From contig NZ_JANQLX010000015.1 of NCBI RefSeq assembly GCF_028280385.1, positions 372,001 through 436,000 of the forward strand: DNA of 64,000 nucleotides, in the 5' to 3' direction. Shown in pieces: positions 53,678-63,305 of this stretch (within the stretch, counting starts at the first letter, position 1; every line of letters starts with the position of its first letter). A model generated the notes under the pieces. The model searched no databases, was not told where the DNA came from, and was given only the letters and a program-made list of their open reading frames with translations. Both the position numbers and the translations under genes were made by a program. The DNA is from Allomuricauda sp. GTDB lineage: Bacteria > Bacteroidota > Bacteroidia > Flavobacteriales > Flavobacteriaceae.

Positions 53678-55525
53678 ATGTGTGGAATAGTAGGTTATAT
53701 TGGTCATAGGGATGCCTATCCTATTATTATAAAAGGTCTACAACGTTTGGAATATCGGGGCTATGATAGTGCTGGTATTGTATTGTTTGATGGAGAGGAT
53801 ACCTACTTGGCAAAAACCAAGGGGAAGGTAGAGGACCTGAAAAAGAAAAGCAAAGCTACTATTGAGACCAACGGTAAGCTTGGTCTTGGACATACAAGAT
53901 GGGCCACCCACGGTGTTCCCAACGATATTAACTCCCACCCACACTATTCCAACTCCGGGGATTTGGTCATCATACATAATGGAATCATAGAAAACTACGA
54001 ATCCATTAAACAAGCCTTAATGGAAAGGGGCTACACTTTTGAATCGGATACGGATACCGAAGTATTGGTCAACCTGATTGAGGAAGTAAAGAAAAAAGAG
54101 GGAGTAAAGCTGGGCCAGGCGGTTCAGATTGCTTTGAACCAAGTAGTTGGTGCCTACGCCATTGCCGTCTTTGATAAAAACAAGCCCGATGAAATTGTGG
54201 TGGCCAAATTGGGTAGTCCCTTGGCCATCGGAATTGGGGATAACGAGTATTTCATCGCTTCAGATGCCTCCCCCTTTATAGAGTTCACCAATAATGCCGT
54301 GTACTTGGAGGATGAGGAAATGGCAATTGTCCGTATTGGGAAAGAAATAAAACTACGGAAGATAAAGGACGATGCTATTGCCTACCCGAATATTCTGGAA
54401 CTTCAAATGAACCTTGAAGAAATAGAAAAGGGAGGTTACGATCATTTCATGCTCAAGGAAATTTATGAGCAACCCCGCGCCATATTGGATACCTATAGAG
54501 GTAGATTGTTGGCGGACCAGGGCCTTGTAAAAATGTCCGGAATAGACCAGAATCTAGAGAAGTTCCTCAATGCCAACAGAATTATCATTGTGGCTTGCGG
54601 TACGTCATGGCACGCAGGATTGGTTGCTGAATATATCTTTGAGGATATGGCAAGAATTCCCGTGGAAGTGGAATATGCATCCGAATTCAGGTATAGAAAC
54701 CCAGTCATCACAGAGAATGATGTGTTGATTGCCATTTCCCAGTCAGGGGAAACAGCAGATACCCTTGCGGCCATTAAATTGGCCAAAGAAAAAGGAGCAT
54801 TTGTATTTGGGGTTTGTAATGTAGTGGGCTCTTCCATTGCCAGGGAAACCCATGCAGGGGCCTACACACACGCCGGTCCAGAGATTGGGGTTGCGTCCAC
54901 CAAAGCCTTTACCACCCAGATTACGGTACTGACACTGATTGCTTTAAAGTTGGCCCAGGAAAAAGGGGTATTCTCAGAATCAAAATATCATGAAATCCTT
55001 ACCGAACTGGAAAGCATACCATCCAAAGTGGAAAGAACTTTGGAGTCCAATGCCCTGGTTGAGGAAATCTCGGAAATATACAAGGACTCATCAAACTGTT
55101 TGTACTTGGGTAGGGGGTATAACTTCCCCGTTGCCCTGGAGGGTGCTCTCAAGTTAAAGGAAATCAGCTATATCCATGCAGAAGGATATCCTGCGGCCGA
55201 AATGAAACATGGTCCCATTGCACTTATAGATGAACAAATGCCTGTTGTGGTCATTGCCACCAAAAAAGGCCATTATGAAAAAGTGGTGAGCAACATTCAG
55301 GAAATCAAGTCAAGAAATGGGAGGATCATTGCTGTGGTCACTGAAGGTGATCAGCAGGTCAAGGAACTGGCAGACCATGTGATCGAGGTTCCGGAAGCTT
55401 CTGAAAGCTTGACGCCCTTGTTGACGACCATCCCTTTACAATTACTCTCCTATCACATAGCGGTGATGCGCGGTTGCAATGTGGATCAACCCCGTAATTT
55501 GGCCAAATCGGTTACCGTGGAGTGA
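53678..55525 (+). CDS. glmS: Glutamine-fructose-6-phosphate aminotransferase (isomerizing)
   Basis: 615 residues. Makes glucosamine 6-phosphate, the entry to peptidoglycan and lipopolysaccharide sugars. Catalytic Cys2 (CGIVGYIGHRDA), glutaminase segment RLEYRGYDSAGI and HTRWATHG; two SIS isomerase domains from about 290 (ACGTSWHAGLVAEYIF and YLGRGYNFPVALEGALKLKE). C-terminal RNLAKSVTVE is the standard family ending. Preceded by the DUF4270 gene and its own promoter; a large intergenic region follows. Confidence 0.98.
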   Translation: MCGIVGYIGHRDAYPIIIKGLQRLEYRGYDSAGIVLFDGEDTYLAKTKGKVEDLKKKSKATIETNGKLGLGHTRWATHGVPNDINSHPHYSNSGDLVIIHNGIIENYESIKQALMERGYTFESDTDTEVLVNLIEEVKKKEGVKLGQAVQIALNQVVGAYAIAVFDKNKPDEIVVAKLGSPLAIGIGDNEYFIASDASPFIEFTNNAVYLEDEEMAIVRIGKEIKLRKIKDDAIAYPNILELQMNLEEIEKGGYDHFMLKEIYEQPRAILDTYRGRLLADQGLVKMSGIDQNLEKFLNANRIIIVACGTSWHAGLVAEYIFEDMARIPVEVEYASEFRYRNPVITENDVLIAISQSGETADTLAAIKLAKEKGAFVFGVCNVVGSSIARETHAGAYTHAGPEIGVASTKAFTTQITVLTLIALKLAQEKGVFSESKYHEILTELESIPSKVERTLESNALVEEISEIYKDSSNCLYLGRGYNFPVALEGALKLKEISYIHAEGYPAAEMKHGPIALIDEQMPVVVIATKKGHYEKVVSNIQEIKSRNGRIIAVVTEGDQQVKELADHVIEVPEASESLTPLLTTIPLQLLSYHIAVMRGCNVDQPRNLAKSVTVE

Positions 55526-55593
55526 CCTAGAGAAATCGATAATAGTGTAAAAAGCATTCTTTTTTCGCAGCTTTTTTGTTAAAATGATAGATA

Positions 55594-55615
55594 TTTTGCT
55601 GTTTTTTTAGCAAAA
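55594..55615. repeat. Inverted repeat after glmS
   Basis: TTTTGCT (55594-55600) pairs with AGCAAAA (55609-55615), 8-base T-rich loop. No T tract follows on the plus strand, so it is an unlikely terminator by itself. Confidence 0.35.
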
Positions 55616-55619
55616 AAGT

Positions 55620-55643
55620 ATTATGCATGCATAATTTTTTTTG
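55620..55643 (+). terminator. Palindrome plus T run after glmS, terminator or operator
   Basis: ATTATGCATGCATAAT (55620-55635) is a perfect 16-bp palindrome followed directly by eight T. As RNA it folds into a 6-bp stem with a 4-base loop, a weak terminator for glmS. As DNA it is a symmetric site near the start of the TonB receptor gene, 100 bases downstream; either role, or none, is possible. Confidence 0.4.
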
Positions 55644-55733
55644 ATTTTGCCTGAATCAAATAAAAAAAAATGTATCTTCCGCCTGCAATGCTTAACGCAT
55701 TCTTAAAACTTTTTTAACTCAAATTAAAAGCTG

Positions 55734-58496
55734 ATGAAAAGACTAATTGTCCTTTCCCTACTGTTGTTTGGTTCCCTTTCTTATGCACAGACAACCGTTC
55801 AGGGGAAAGTAGTTGATGAGAATAATGAACCCATACCAGGAACCAATGTGGTCTTGGTTGGAAAGGCGGAAGGAACCACTACCGATTTCGATGGCAACTT
55901 TACCTTTAATACTTCTGAACAACCCCCTTTTCAACTTCAGTTTACGGCCATTGGTTTTGCCGACCAGGTCGTTAGTGTATCCTCAAACAATCAGACCCTG
56001 TCCATTACCATGGTGGAAGCCTCCACATTTTTGGATGAGATCGTGATCTCGGCTTCCAGAACACCGGAACGTATTTTTGAATCCCCGGTTTCCGTGGAAC
56101 GATTTGGACTGAAACAAATCAAGAATACCACGGCAGAATCTTTTTATGGAGGCTTGCAGAACTTAAAGGGAGTTGATATCAATACCAACAGTTTAACCTT
56201 CCAATCCATAAACACCAGAGGTTTTGCCACCTTTGCCAACAACCGTTTTCTACAGCTGGTTGATGGAATGGATAACACCGCGCCTGGTCTCAACTTTGTG
56301 CTGGGTAACCTAGTGGGGATGTCTGAATTGGATGTGCAAAGCGTTGAAATTCTTCCAGGGGCTTCCTCCGCACTTTACGGTGCCGGTGCCTTTAATGGAA
56401 TATTGTTCATGAGAAGCAAGAATCCTTTTGATTTTCAAGGAATCAGTGCCTATGGAAAAACAGGGATAACTTCACAAGAAGCTGCTGGCGACAACAATTA
56501 TTATGATTTCGGGATAAGGGCCGCCCATGCGTTTAGCGATAAGCTGGCCGTTAAGGCAAACATTTCTGTCTTAAAAGGTGAGGATTGGCATGCTAACAGG
56601 GTAGTGGACCTTAATAACCCTGGAGCAGATCGTTCCAATCCGGCCTATGATGGGCTAAATATATATGGGGATGAGGTGTCCACACTTCTGGATTTTGATG
56701 CCGCCGCCGGCCTGCCCAGCGGAACTGTTGGAACAGCAACGGTTTCCAGAACAGGATATGCGGAAAGTGTTTTGGCCGATTACAACGCAGAAAGTGTGAA
56801 AACCGATTTTGCGGTACATTATCGTCCGTTTGGTGACGATTTGGAATTGATATACAATGGCCGTATCGGTCGGGGAACAACCATTTATCAAGGTTCCAAC
56901 AGATATGCCGTTAGCGGGTTTTCCATGCAGCAGCACAAATTGGAACTCAAAAATGACAACTTTTTCATTCGGGGTTACCTGGTTTCGGAAAATTCTGGGG
57001 ATGCTTACGATACGAGATTTGCGGCAATTAATATCAATAGAAGCTGGAAAGGTGATACCCAATGGTTCACAGAATATGCCGGAACATATATTCCCACCTA
57101 TTTGGGGGGTATTCAGCAAGGTGGTTTAACCCCAGAGCAGGCTTCGATTGCCGCTCATGCTGCAGCAAGACAAGTAGCGGATACTGGAAGATTGATTCCT
57201 GGAACTCCTGCTTTCCAGAGTGCCTTTAATACGGTTACCAATGATGGAGACCTGACCACAGGAGCCAAGTTCATTGACAACACCAAATTCCGTCATATCA
57301 ACGGAAATTACAACATTGCCCACCTGATTGATGATTGGGCTGATATCCAGTTGGGGGGTTCGTTCAGGGAATACGAACTGAATTCCGGCGGAACCATCTT
57401 TACCGATTCGGATGGCCCTATTACCTATAACGAGTATGGAGCGTATGTTCAAGTGCAAAAGAAGTTTGCTGATGATCGCTTCAAGTTCACAGGGTCTGCA
57501 CGCTACGACAAGAATGAATTTTTTGATGGCTTTGTATCTCCCCGAGTTGCATTGGCGTATACCGCTGGTGAAAATCGAAATCACAACATTAGAATATCCG
57601 CACAACAAGGATTTAGAAACCCAACCACCCAAGATTTGTTTATTGGGCTGGATGCAGGTGCCGCCATATTGGTGGGTTCCGCTCCCGCAAACCTGGATAG
57701 GGATGTAAGAACTTTTGATGTAAGTCAAAATGGTCAGGCCCTAATTGGCCAATCCACTGTGGAGATTGTGGGAAGAGCGGCCTACGAGAATGCTTATTCC
57801 TTGAGCTCTGTTTTAAGCGGTGCTCCAGAAGCGGTGAATACCTCTGTAATCAAGCCTGAGGAAATCACAACCTTTGAGGCTGGTTATCGTGGACAGATTG
57901 GAAAATTCACTATTGATATGAGTGGATATTACAATAGGTATAAGGATTTTATTGCCAACGTAACAGTATTGGTTCCGTATTATGGTACAGCGGGTGATGG
58001 TGGCCTTTCATTATTGGCCCTTCAAAATGGTGATAGAAAACCATATCAGACCTATACCAATTCTACCGTGGATATCAATTCCTATGGAGGAACTGTTGGG
58101 GTGGACACCAAAGTTTTTGGAGATTTTGACCTAGGGGTCAATTATACCTACACGGAACTTGATTTTGACAAAGCCAGATTCCCGGATTTTAGGACAAATT
58201 TCAACACGCCAAAGCACAAGGTAAAAGCTTCTTTTGGAAATACGGAATTGTTCAAAAACTTTGGGTTTAACGTAAACTACAGATGGAGTGACAGCTTTTT
58301 CTGGGAAGCGTCATTTGCGGATGGTGATGTACCAGCCTTCACAGTACTTGATGCACAAATGAACTATACGGTTCCAAGTATTAAGTCTGTATTTAAGGTT
58401 GGGGGATCCAACCTCTTGGGCGATGAATATTTCACGGCTATTGGAACAGGAAATATTGGGTCCATTTATTACGTTTCCTGGACGATAAATCCATAA
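55734..58496 (+). CDS. TonB-dependent receptor with carboxypeptidase-like domain
   Basis: 920 residues: signal peptide (1-18, ending in SYAQ), CarboxypepD_reg-like domain (about 19-95: TVQGKVVDENNEPIPGTNVV, FDGNFTFN), plug (about 100-240: NTRGFATFANNRFLQLVDGM, ILPGASSALYGAGAFNGIL) and a barrel ending IYYVSWTINP. No SusD or hydrolase partner adjoins it; flanking genes are glmS and atpD. A possible promoter is TTTG (55646-55649), 23-base spacer, TATCTTCC (55673-55680), two bases off consensus. Ligand unknown. Confidence 0.92.
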   Translation: MKRLIVLSLLLFGSLSYAQTTVQGKVVDENNEPIPGTNVVLVGKAEGTTTDFDGNFTFNTSEQPPFQLQFTAIGFADQVVSVSSNNQTLSITMVEASTFLDEIVISASRTPERIFESPVSVERFGLKQIKNTTAESFYGGLQNLKGVDINTNSLTFQSINTRGFATFANNRFLQLVDGMDNTAPGLNFVLGNLVGMSELDVQSVEILPGASSALYGAGAFNGILFMRSKNPFDFQGISAYGKTGITSQEAAGDNNYYDFGIRAAHAFSDKLAVKANISVLKGEDWHANRVVDLNNPGADRSNPAYDGLNIYGDEVSTLLDFDAAAGLPSGTVGTATVSRTGYAESVLADYNAESVKTDFAVHYRPFGDDLELIYNGRIGRGTTIYQGSNRYAVSGFSMQQHKLELKNDNFFIRGYLVSENSGDAYDTRFAAININRSWKGDTQWFTEYAGTYIPTYLGGIQQGGLTPEQASIAAHAAARQVADTGRLIPGTPAFQSAFNTVTNDGDLTTGAKFIDNTKFRHINGNYNIAHLIDDWADIQLGGSFREYELNSGGTIFTDSDGPITYNEYGAYVQVQKKFADDRFKFTGSARYDKNEFFDGFVSPRVALAYTAGENRNHNIRISAQQGFRNPTTQDLFIGLDAGAAILVGSAPANLDRDVRTFDVSQNGQALIGQSTVEIVGRAAYENAYSLSSVLSGAPEAVNTSVIKPEEITTFEAGYRGQIGKFTIDMSGYYNRYKDFIANVTVLVPYYGTAGDGGLSLLALQNGDRKPYQTYTNSTVDINSYGGTVGVDTKVFGDFDLGVNYTYTELDFDKARFPDFRTNFNTPKHKVKASFGNTELFKNFGFNVNYRWSDSFFWEASFADGDVPAFTVLDAQMNYTVPSIKSVFKVGGSNLLGDEYFTAIGTGNIGSIYYVSWTINP

Positions 58497-58519
58497 CATT
58501 TCAAACAATAAAAGTTAAG

Positions 58520-58549
58520 AAAGGTGCTGCCAAAAACAGCGCCTTTTTT
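58520..58549 (+). terminator. Intrinsic terminator after TonB receptor
   Basis: AAAGGTGCTG (58520-58529) pairs with CAGCGCCTTT (58537-58546) with one G-U, loop of 7, then T run. Confidence 0.82.
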
Positions 58550-58585
58550 GTTGCTAAAAAAACAGGTTTTTAAGTTTTTCTTTAA

Positions 58586-60169
<1,584 letters not shown>

Positions 60170-60173
60170 ACAA

Positions 60174-60253
60174 GTTACGAGTTAAGAATGCAGGGTTCAG
60201 GGTTTACCAGAATTTGAAACCCATCACTCCTAACTCACCCACTCATAACTTTA
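60174..60253. repeat. Imperfect palindrome in the atpD-atpC spacer
   Basis: Left arm AAGTTAcGAGT (from 60174) faces right arm ACTCaTAACTT (to 60252); inside, GGGTTT and AAACCC form another stem around a short loop, and ACTCCTAACTC repeats the arm sequence. The element, about 80 bases, resembles dispersed intergenic repeats of Bacteroidota with gagttaggagt-type arms; no second copy was noticed in the window. It could shape processing or stoichiometry of the atpDC mRNA. Confidence 0.5.
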
Positions 60254-60258
60254 AAGAT

Positions 60259-60537
60259 ATGTACTTAGAAATCGTATCACCCGAAGCCACCCTTTTTGCA
60301 GGCGAAGTTACCTCGGTAACCGTACCTGGAATCAATGGGGAGTTTCAAATGTTGCAGAACCACGCCCCAATCGTTTCCCTTTTACAGGAAGGAAATGTAA
60401 AGGTGCAGGGAGATATTCAGATTGAGGAAGAGTTCCAAGCTAAATTTTCAAAAGGAAACAATGGTGAAACCATATTGTCCATCACCAGTGGAACTATAGA
60501 AATGAAAGACAACAAAGTGATTGTCTTGGCAGATTAA
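60259..60537 (+). CDS. atpC: ATP synthase F1 subunit epsilon
   Basis: 92 residues from ATG 60259 (YLEIVSPEATLFAGEVTSVT); the in-frame start at 60214 lies inside the spacer palindrome and adds nothing family-like. Shaft subunit coupling rotor and catalytic head. Only the N-terminal beta-sandwich is present (PGINGEFQMLQNHAPIVSLL); the C-terminal helical hairpin that inhibits ATP hydrolysis in long epsilon subunits is missing, as in many Bacteroidota. Downstream is a terminator. Confidence 0.95.
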   Translation: MYLEIVSPEATLFAGEVTSVTVPGINGEFQMLQNHAPIVSLLQEGNVKVQGDIQIEEEFQAKFSKGNNGETILSITSGTIEMKDNKVIVLAD

Positions 60538-60557
60538 ACTCTGGAATAACATCTAAT

Positions 60558-60587
60558 AAGGCCTCTTGAATTTCAAGGGGCTTTTTT
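60558..60587 (+). terminator. Intrinsic terminator after atpC
   Basis: GCCTCTTGAA (60561-60570) pairs with TTCAAGGGGC (60572-60581, one G-U), then six T. The T run overlaps the minus-strand stop codon of the convergent acetyltransferase gene. Confidence 0.8.
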
Positions 60588-61119
60588 ATTGCAGCTGGAT
60601 AAGGGCCCACTGCTTACCATTTTCATCCGTGTACCTTTTTAGTATCGTAAACCCAACCGCTTTATGTGCATTCAGGGAACGTTGGTTTCTTGCATCCACT
60701 TCGGTAATTATCGTGTCCATTCCCGCCGGAAGTTTGTCTTTCATGGTTTCATATAGCTTCCGAAAAACACCTTGGCCCCTGTGGCTTTTGGCAACGCAAA
60801 TCTGACCCATGACCATATAGTTTTGACGTCCATTTATCGCCAGATTGATTTCTTGGAACATGGGTTTTAATACCTCTATACTTTCTGAAAACTTGGGATG
60901 CATGCAAAGCGCATAAGCAACCACTTTTTCATTGTCCAATGCGATGATGTGCCCACACTCGTCGTTCATTTCCTTTAATATAGTATAAGAATGTTCCACC
61001 GTTAAAAACCCATCGGTGCTTTGTTCCTCTTCCGACAAATTTTTGGGTAGATTCCCGTGTTGCAATGCCAGGATTTGCTCAAGTTCACTTGGGTTGGAAG
61101 CTTGTTTATAGCGCAGCAT
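60586..61119 (-). CDS. GNAT family N-acetyltransferase
   Basis: 177 residues from ATG 61119. GNAT fold: acetyl-CoA loop CVAKSHRGQGVFRKLYETMK (motif A, RGQG core), then ITEVDARNQRSLNAHKAVGF (motif B). Substrate unknown; no signal peptide. An alternative ATG at 61158 overlaps the bioF start codon on the opposite strand and lies inside the promoter, so it is rejected. TATCTTTA (minus strand, 61143-61136), one base off consensus, is 16 bases before ATG 61119 and fits a promoter. Confidence 0.9.
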   Translation of the reverse strand: MLRYKQASNPSELEQILALQHGNLPKNLSEEEQSTDGFLTVEHSYTILKEMNDECGHIIALDNEKVVAYALCMHPKFSESIEVLKPMFQEINLAINGRQNYMVMGQICVAKSHRGQGVFRKLYETMKDKLPAGMDTIITEVDARNQRSLNAHKAVGFTILKRYTDENGKQWALIQLQ

Positions 61120-61144
61120 ACAAGGTATTTTTAGATAAAGATAG

Positions 61145-61152
61145 TACTTTTG
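61145..61152 (+). promoter_or_regulatory. Promoter element of the biotin operon, adjacent to start codon
   Basis: TACTTTTG, exact TAnnTTTG; its last base is 4 bases before the bioF ATG (61157). The predicted start point is at or beside the ATG, so the mRNA is probably leaderless, as for glyS. A divergent -7 element lies 1 base away on the other strand (61136-61143). Confidence 0.55.
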
Positions 61153-61156
61153 GGAC

Positions 61157-62308
61157 ATGGCCGGTTTCCCGAAAAAATTAGTTCAAAAATTGGAGAAAAG
61201 AGCATCAATTGATGCGCTTCGCACCCTGCCGGAAACAGGAGATTTGGTTGACTTTTCATCCAACGACTACCTAGGATTGGCAAGAAGGGCAGAGATTCTT
61301 GAGGCATGCAGTTCCCTGATCGAAGCGTCCCACCCAAAAATACATGGGGCCACAGGTTCCCGTTTGCTTACTGGAAACCATGCATGGCATAAAACATTGG
61401 AATCCATGTTGGCATTGCATCATAAATCCGAATCGGCATTGGTGTTCAATTCGGGATATGACGCCAATGTTGGATTTTTTTCCTCGGTCCCGCAACGTGG
61501 GGACTTCATTTTTTATGATGAATTGGTGCACGCCAGTATTCGGGATGGGATTAAGATGAGTGACGCCAAAGGCTATAAGTTTTCCCATAATAATCTAGCG
61601 GACCTTGAAATCTTGGAGGAACGCGTCTCAAAAAGAGATGCCGAAAGAGAGGTATATGTGGTCACTGAATCTGTTTTTTCCATGGATGGAGACTCCCCTA
61701 ATCTGGACGCTTTATCCAAATGGTGTACATCCAAGAATTTTCATTTGATTGTGGACGAGGCCCATGCCACCGGGATTTTTGGTGAAGGTCGGGACCTAAT
61801 TTGTCAGCTACAGCTGGAAAATGCCGTTTTTGCCAGGATCATCACCTTTGGAAAGGCAATGGGATGTCATGGCGCGGCCATTTTGGGAAGTAACGAGCTC
61901 AAGACCTATTTGGTCAACTATGCAAGAAGCTTGATTTACACCACCGCCCTGTCACCACATTCCGTCGCTATGCTCCTAGCGTCCTACCAATTCCTAAAGG
62001 AGCATTCGGAAGAGGTTATTTCAAAACTACAGGAGAACATTCGGTATTTCCGAAACCAGCTACAAAAACTTCATTTGGAAGAACATTTTATAAAGAGTGA
62101 ATCGGCCATTCAGTGCTTGCTTATTCCCGGAAATGAACAGGCAAAATCTTTGGAAGCCCATTTGCGGCAAGAAGGATTTAATGTCAGGGCCATTCGTTCA
62201 CCCACGGTAAAACAAGGGGAAGAACGATTGAGATTTTGTCTACATGCATTCAATACAAAAGAGGAAATTTTGCGAGTTTTGCAGGGGATCAAAAATTTTA
62301 TAGACTAA
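61157..62308 (+). CDS. bioF: 8-amino-7-oxononanoate synthase (KAPA synthase)
   Basis: 383 residues. PLP-dependent condensation of pimeloyl thioester with L-alanine, the first ring-forming step of biotin synthesis. Motifs: SSNDYLGLA (34-42), HGATGSRLLTGN (63-74), Asp200 and His203 (VDEAHATG) and PLP lysine Lys233 (FGKAMGCHG). Close relatives are 2-amino-3-ketobutyrate ligases, but the bioD gene in the same operon supports biotin. Stop and the next start overlap (TAATG), so translation is coupled. Confidence 0.9.
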   Translation: MAGFPKKLVQKLEKRASIDALRTLPETGDLVDFSSNDYLGLARRAEILEACSSLIEASHPKIHGATGSRLLTGNHAWHKTLESMLALHHKSESALVFNSGYDANVGFFSSVPQRGDFIFYDELVHASIRDGIKMSDAKGYKFSHNNLADLEILEERVSKRDAEREVYVVTESVFSMDGDSPNLDALSKWCTSKNFHLIVDEAHATGIFGEGRDLICQLQLENAVFARIITFGKAMGCHGAAILGSNELKTYLVNYARSLIYTTALSPHSVAMLLASYQFLKEHSEEVISKLQENIRYFRNQLQKLHLEEHFIKSESAIQCLLIPGNEQAKSLEAHLRQEGFNVRAIRSPTVKQGEERLRFCLHAFNTKEEILRVLQGIKNFID

Positions 62309-62694
62309 TGGCGGACGAGTTTTTTACCTTGGGAACATTTGAATTCCCGGCAGATGTCCAAATTATTAAAGGGAAGCTGGAGTCGGAAGGAATTCCAGTT
62401 TTTTTACGGGACGAGAATACGATCAATTCCGATCCCTTGATCAGTAGTGCCATTGGTGGTGTAAAATTGCAAGTATATACCGTGGACAAGGAATTGGCAC
62501 AAAGAATATATGATGAGGTAAGAAACTACGCCACGGATTATGAGGGCCGACCCATTGTTTGCCCCAATTGTAAATCTCAAAAATCAGAAATCTACTATTC
62601 CAGAAAGGGGATTTTTTATAAACTATTTCCCTTTTTTGAGCCCAAAAAATATCGCTGTACCCAGTGTAATTTTATCACCAAACCTTTACCATGA
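62308..62694 (+). CDS. DUF2007 protein with C-terminal zinc ribbon, inside the biotin operon
   Basis: 128 residues from ATG 62308. N-terminal DUF2007 domain (about 1-78: GTFEFPADVQIIKGKLESEG, GGVKLQVYTVDKELAQRIYD), a small ferredoxin-like fold suggested to act in signal transduction. The C-terminal part is a zinc ribbon with Cys85, Cys88, Cys117 and Cys120. Start overlaps the bioF stop by one base and its stop overlaps the bioD start (ATGA), so the three are translationally coupled. The family has no known biotin role; the position suggests one or at least matched dosage. Confidence 0.85.
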   Translation: MADEFFTLGTFEFPADVQIIKGKLESEGIPVFLRDENTINSDPLISSAIGGVKLQVYTVDKELAQRIYDEVRNYATDYEGRPIVCPNCKSQKSEIYYSRKGIFYKLFPFFEPKKYRCTQCNFITKPLP

Positions 62695-63305
62695 ACTACT
62701 TTATCACCGGAATCTCCACGGAAGTGGGTAAAACAATCGCGTCTGCCATTGTGGTGGAATCCTTGGAAGCCGATTATTGGAAACCGGTACAGGCCGGGGA
62801 CTTGGAATATTCCGACAGTCATAAGGTTGCAGAGCTTATTTCCAACACAAAAACCAAGATCCATGGGAACAGTTATGCCCTCAATACCCCAATGAGCCCG
62901 CATGCATCAGCAGCCATAGATGGAATTCAAATAAATCTTGAAAATATGGTCCGTCCGGAAACCCAAAACCATTTGGTCATTGAGGGAGCCGGCGGTCTGT
63001 TGGTGCCCCTGAACGAAAAGGATACCATATTTGACCTCATTCATCCCACTGATTTTGTTATTGTGGTATCGCGGCACTATTTGGGAAGCATCAACCACAG
63101 TTTACTGACCATAGAAAAGCTGCAAGAACGAAATTTAAAGATTGGCGTCATCTTTAGTGGGGATGAACATCCCACCACAGAAAGTATCATTCTTGATAAA
63201 ACAGGTGTGGCATTTTTAGGAAGAATCAATGAAGAACAAGGCTTCAACAAAGGGCTTGTAAAACAATATGCGGAACAATTCAAGACGGCCTTGGAGTCAT
63301 TCTAG
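62691..63305 (+). CDS. bioD: ATP-dependent dethiobiotin synthetase
   Basis: 204 residues, normal length. Closes the ureido ring of dethiobiotin with CO2 and ATP. P-loop GISTEVGKT (7-15) in which the usual GTDTEVGKT Asp is Ser; Lys at YWKPVQAG (about 31-37) binds substrate carbamate; VIEGAGGLLVPL is the family signature. Last visible gene of the bioF-DUF2007-bioD operon (bioA is not in the window). Its 3' end overlaps the convergent membrane-protein gene by 9 bases. Confidence 0.95.
   Translation: MNYFITGISTEVGKTIASAIVVESLEADYWKPVQAGDLEYSDSHKVAELISNTKTKIHGNSYALNTPMSPHASAAIDGIQINLENMVRPETQNHLVIEGAGGLLVPLNEKDTIFDLIHPTDFVIVVSRHYLGSINHSLLTIEKLQERNLKIGVIFSGDEHPTTESIILDKTGVAFLGRINEEQGFNKGLVKQYAEQFKTALESF

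Noticed and set aside
60214..60258. Upstream start for atpC
   Set aside because: Lies in the palindromic spacer; epsilon subunits begin at the 60259 ATG.
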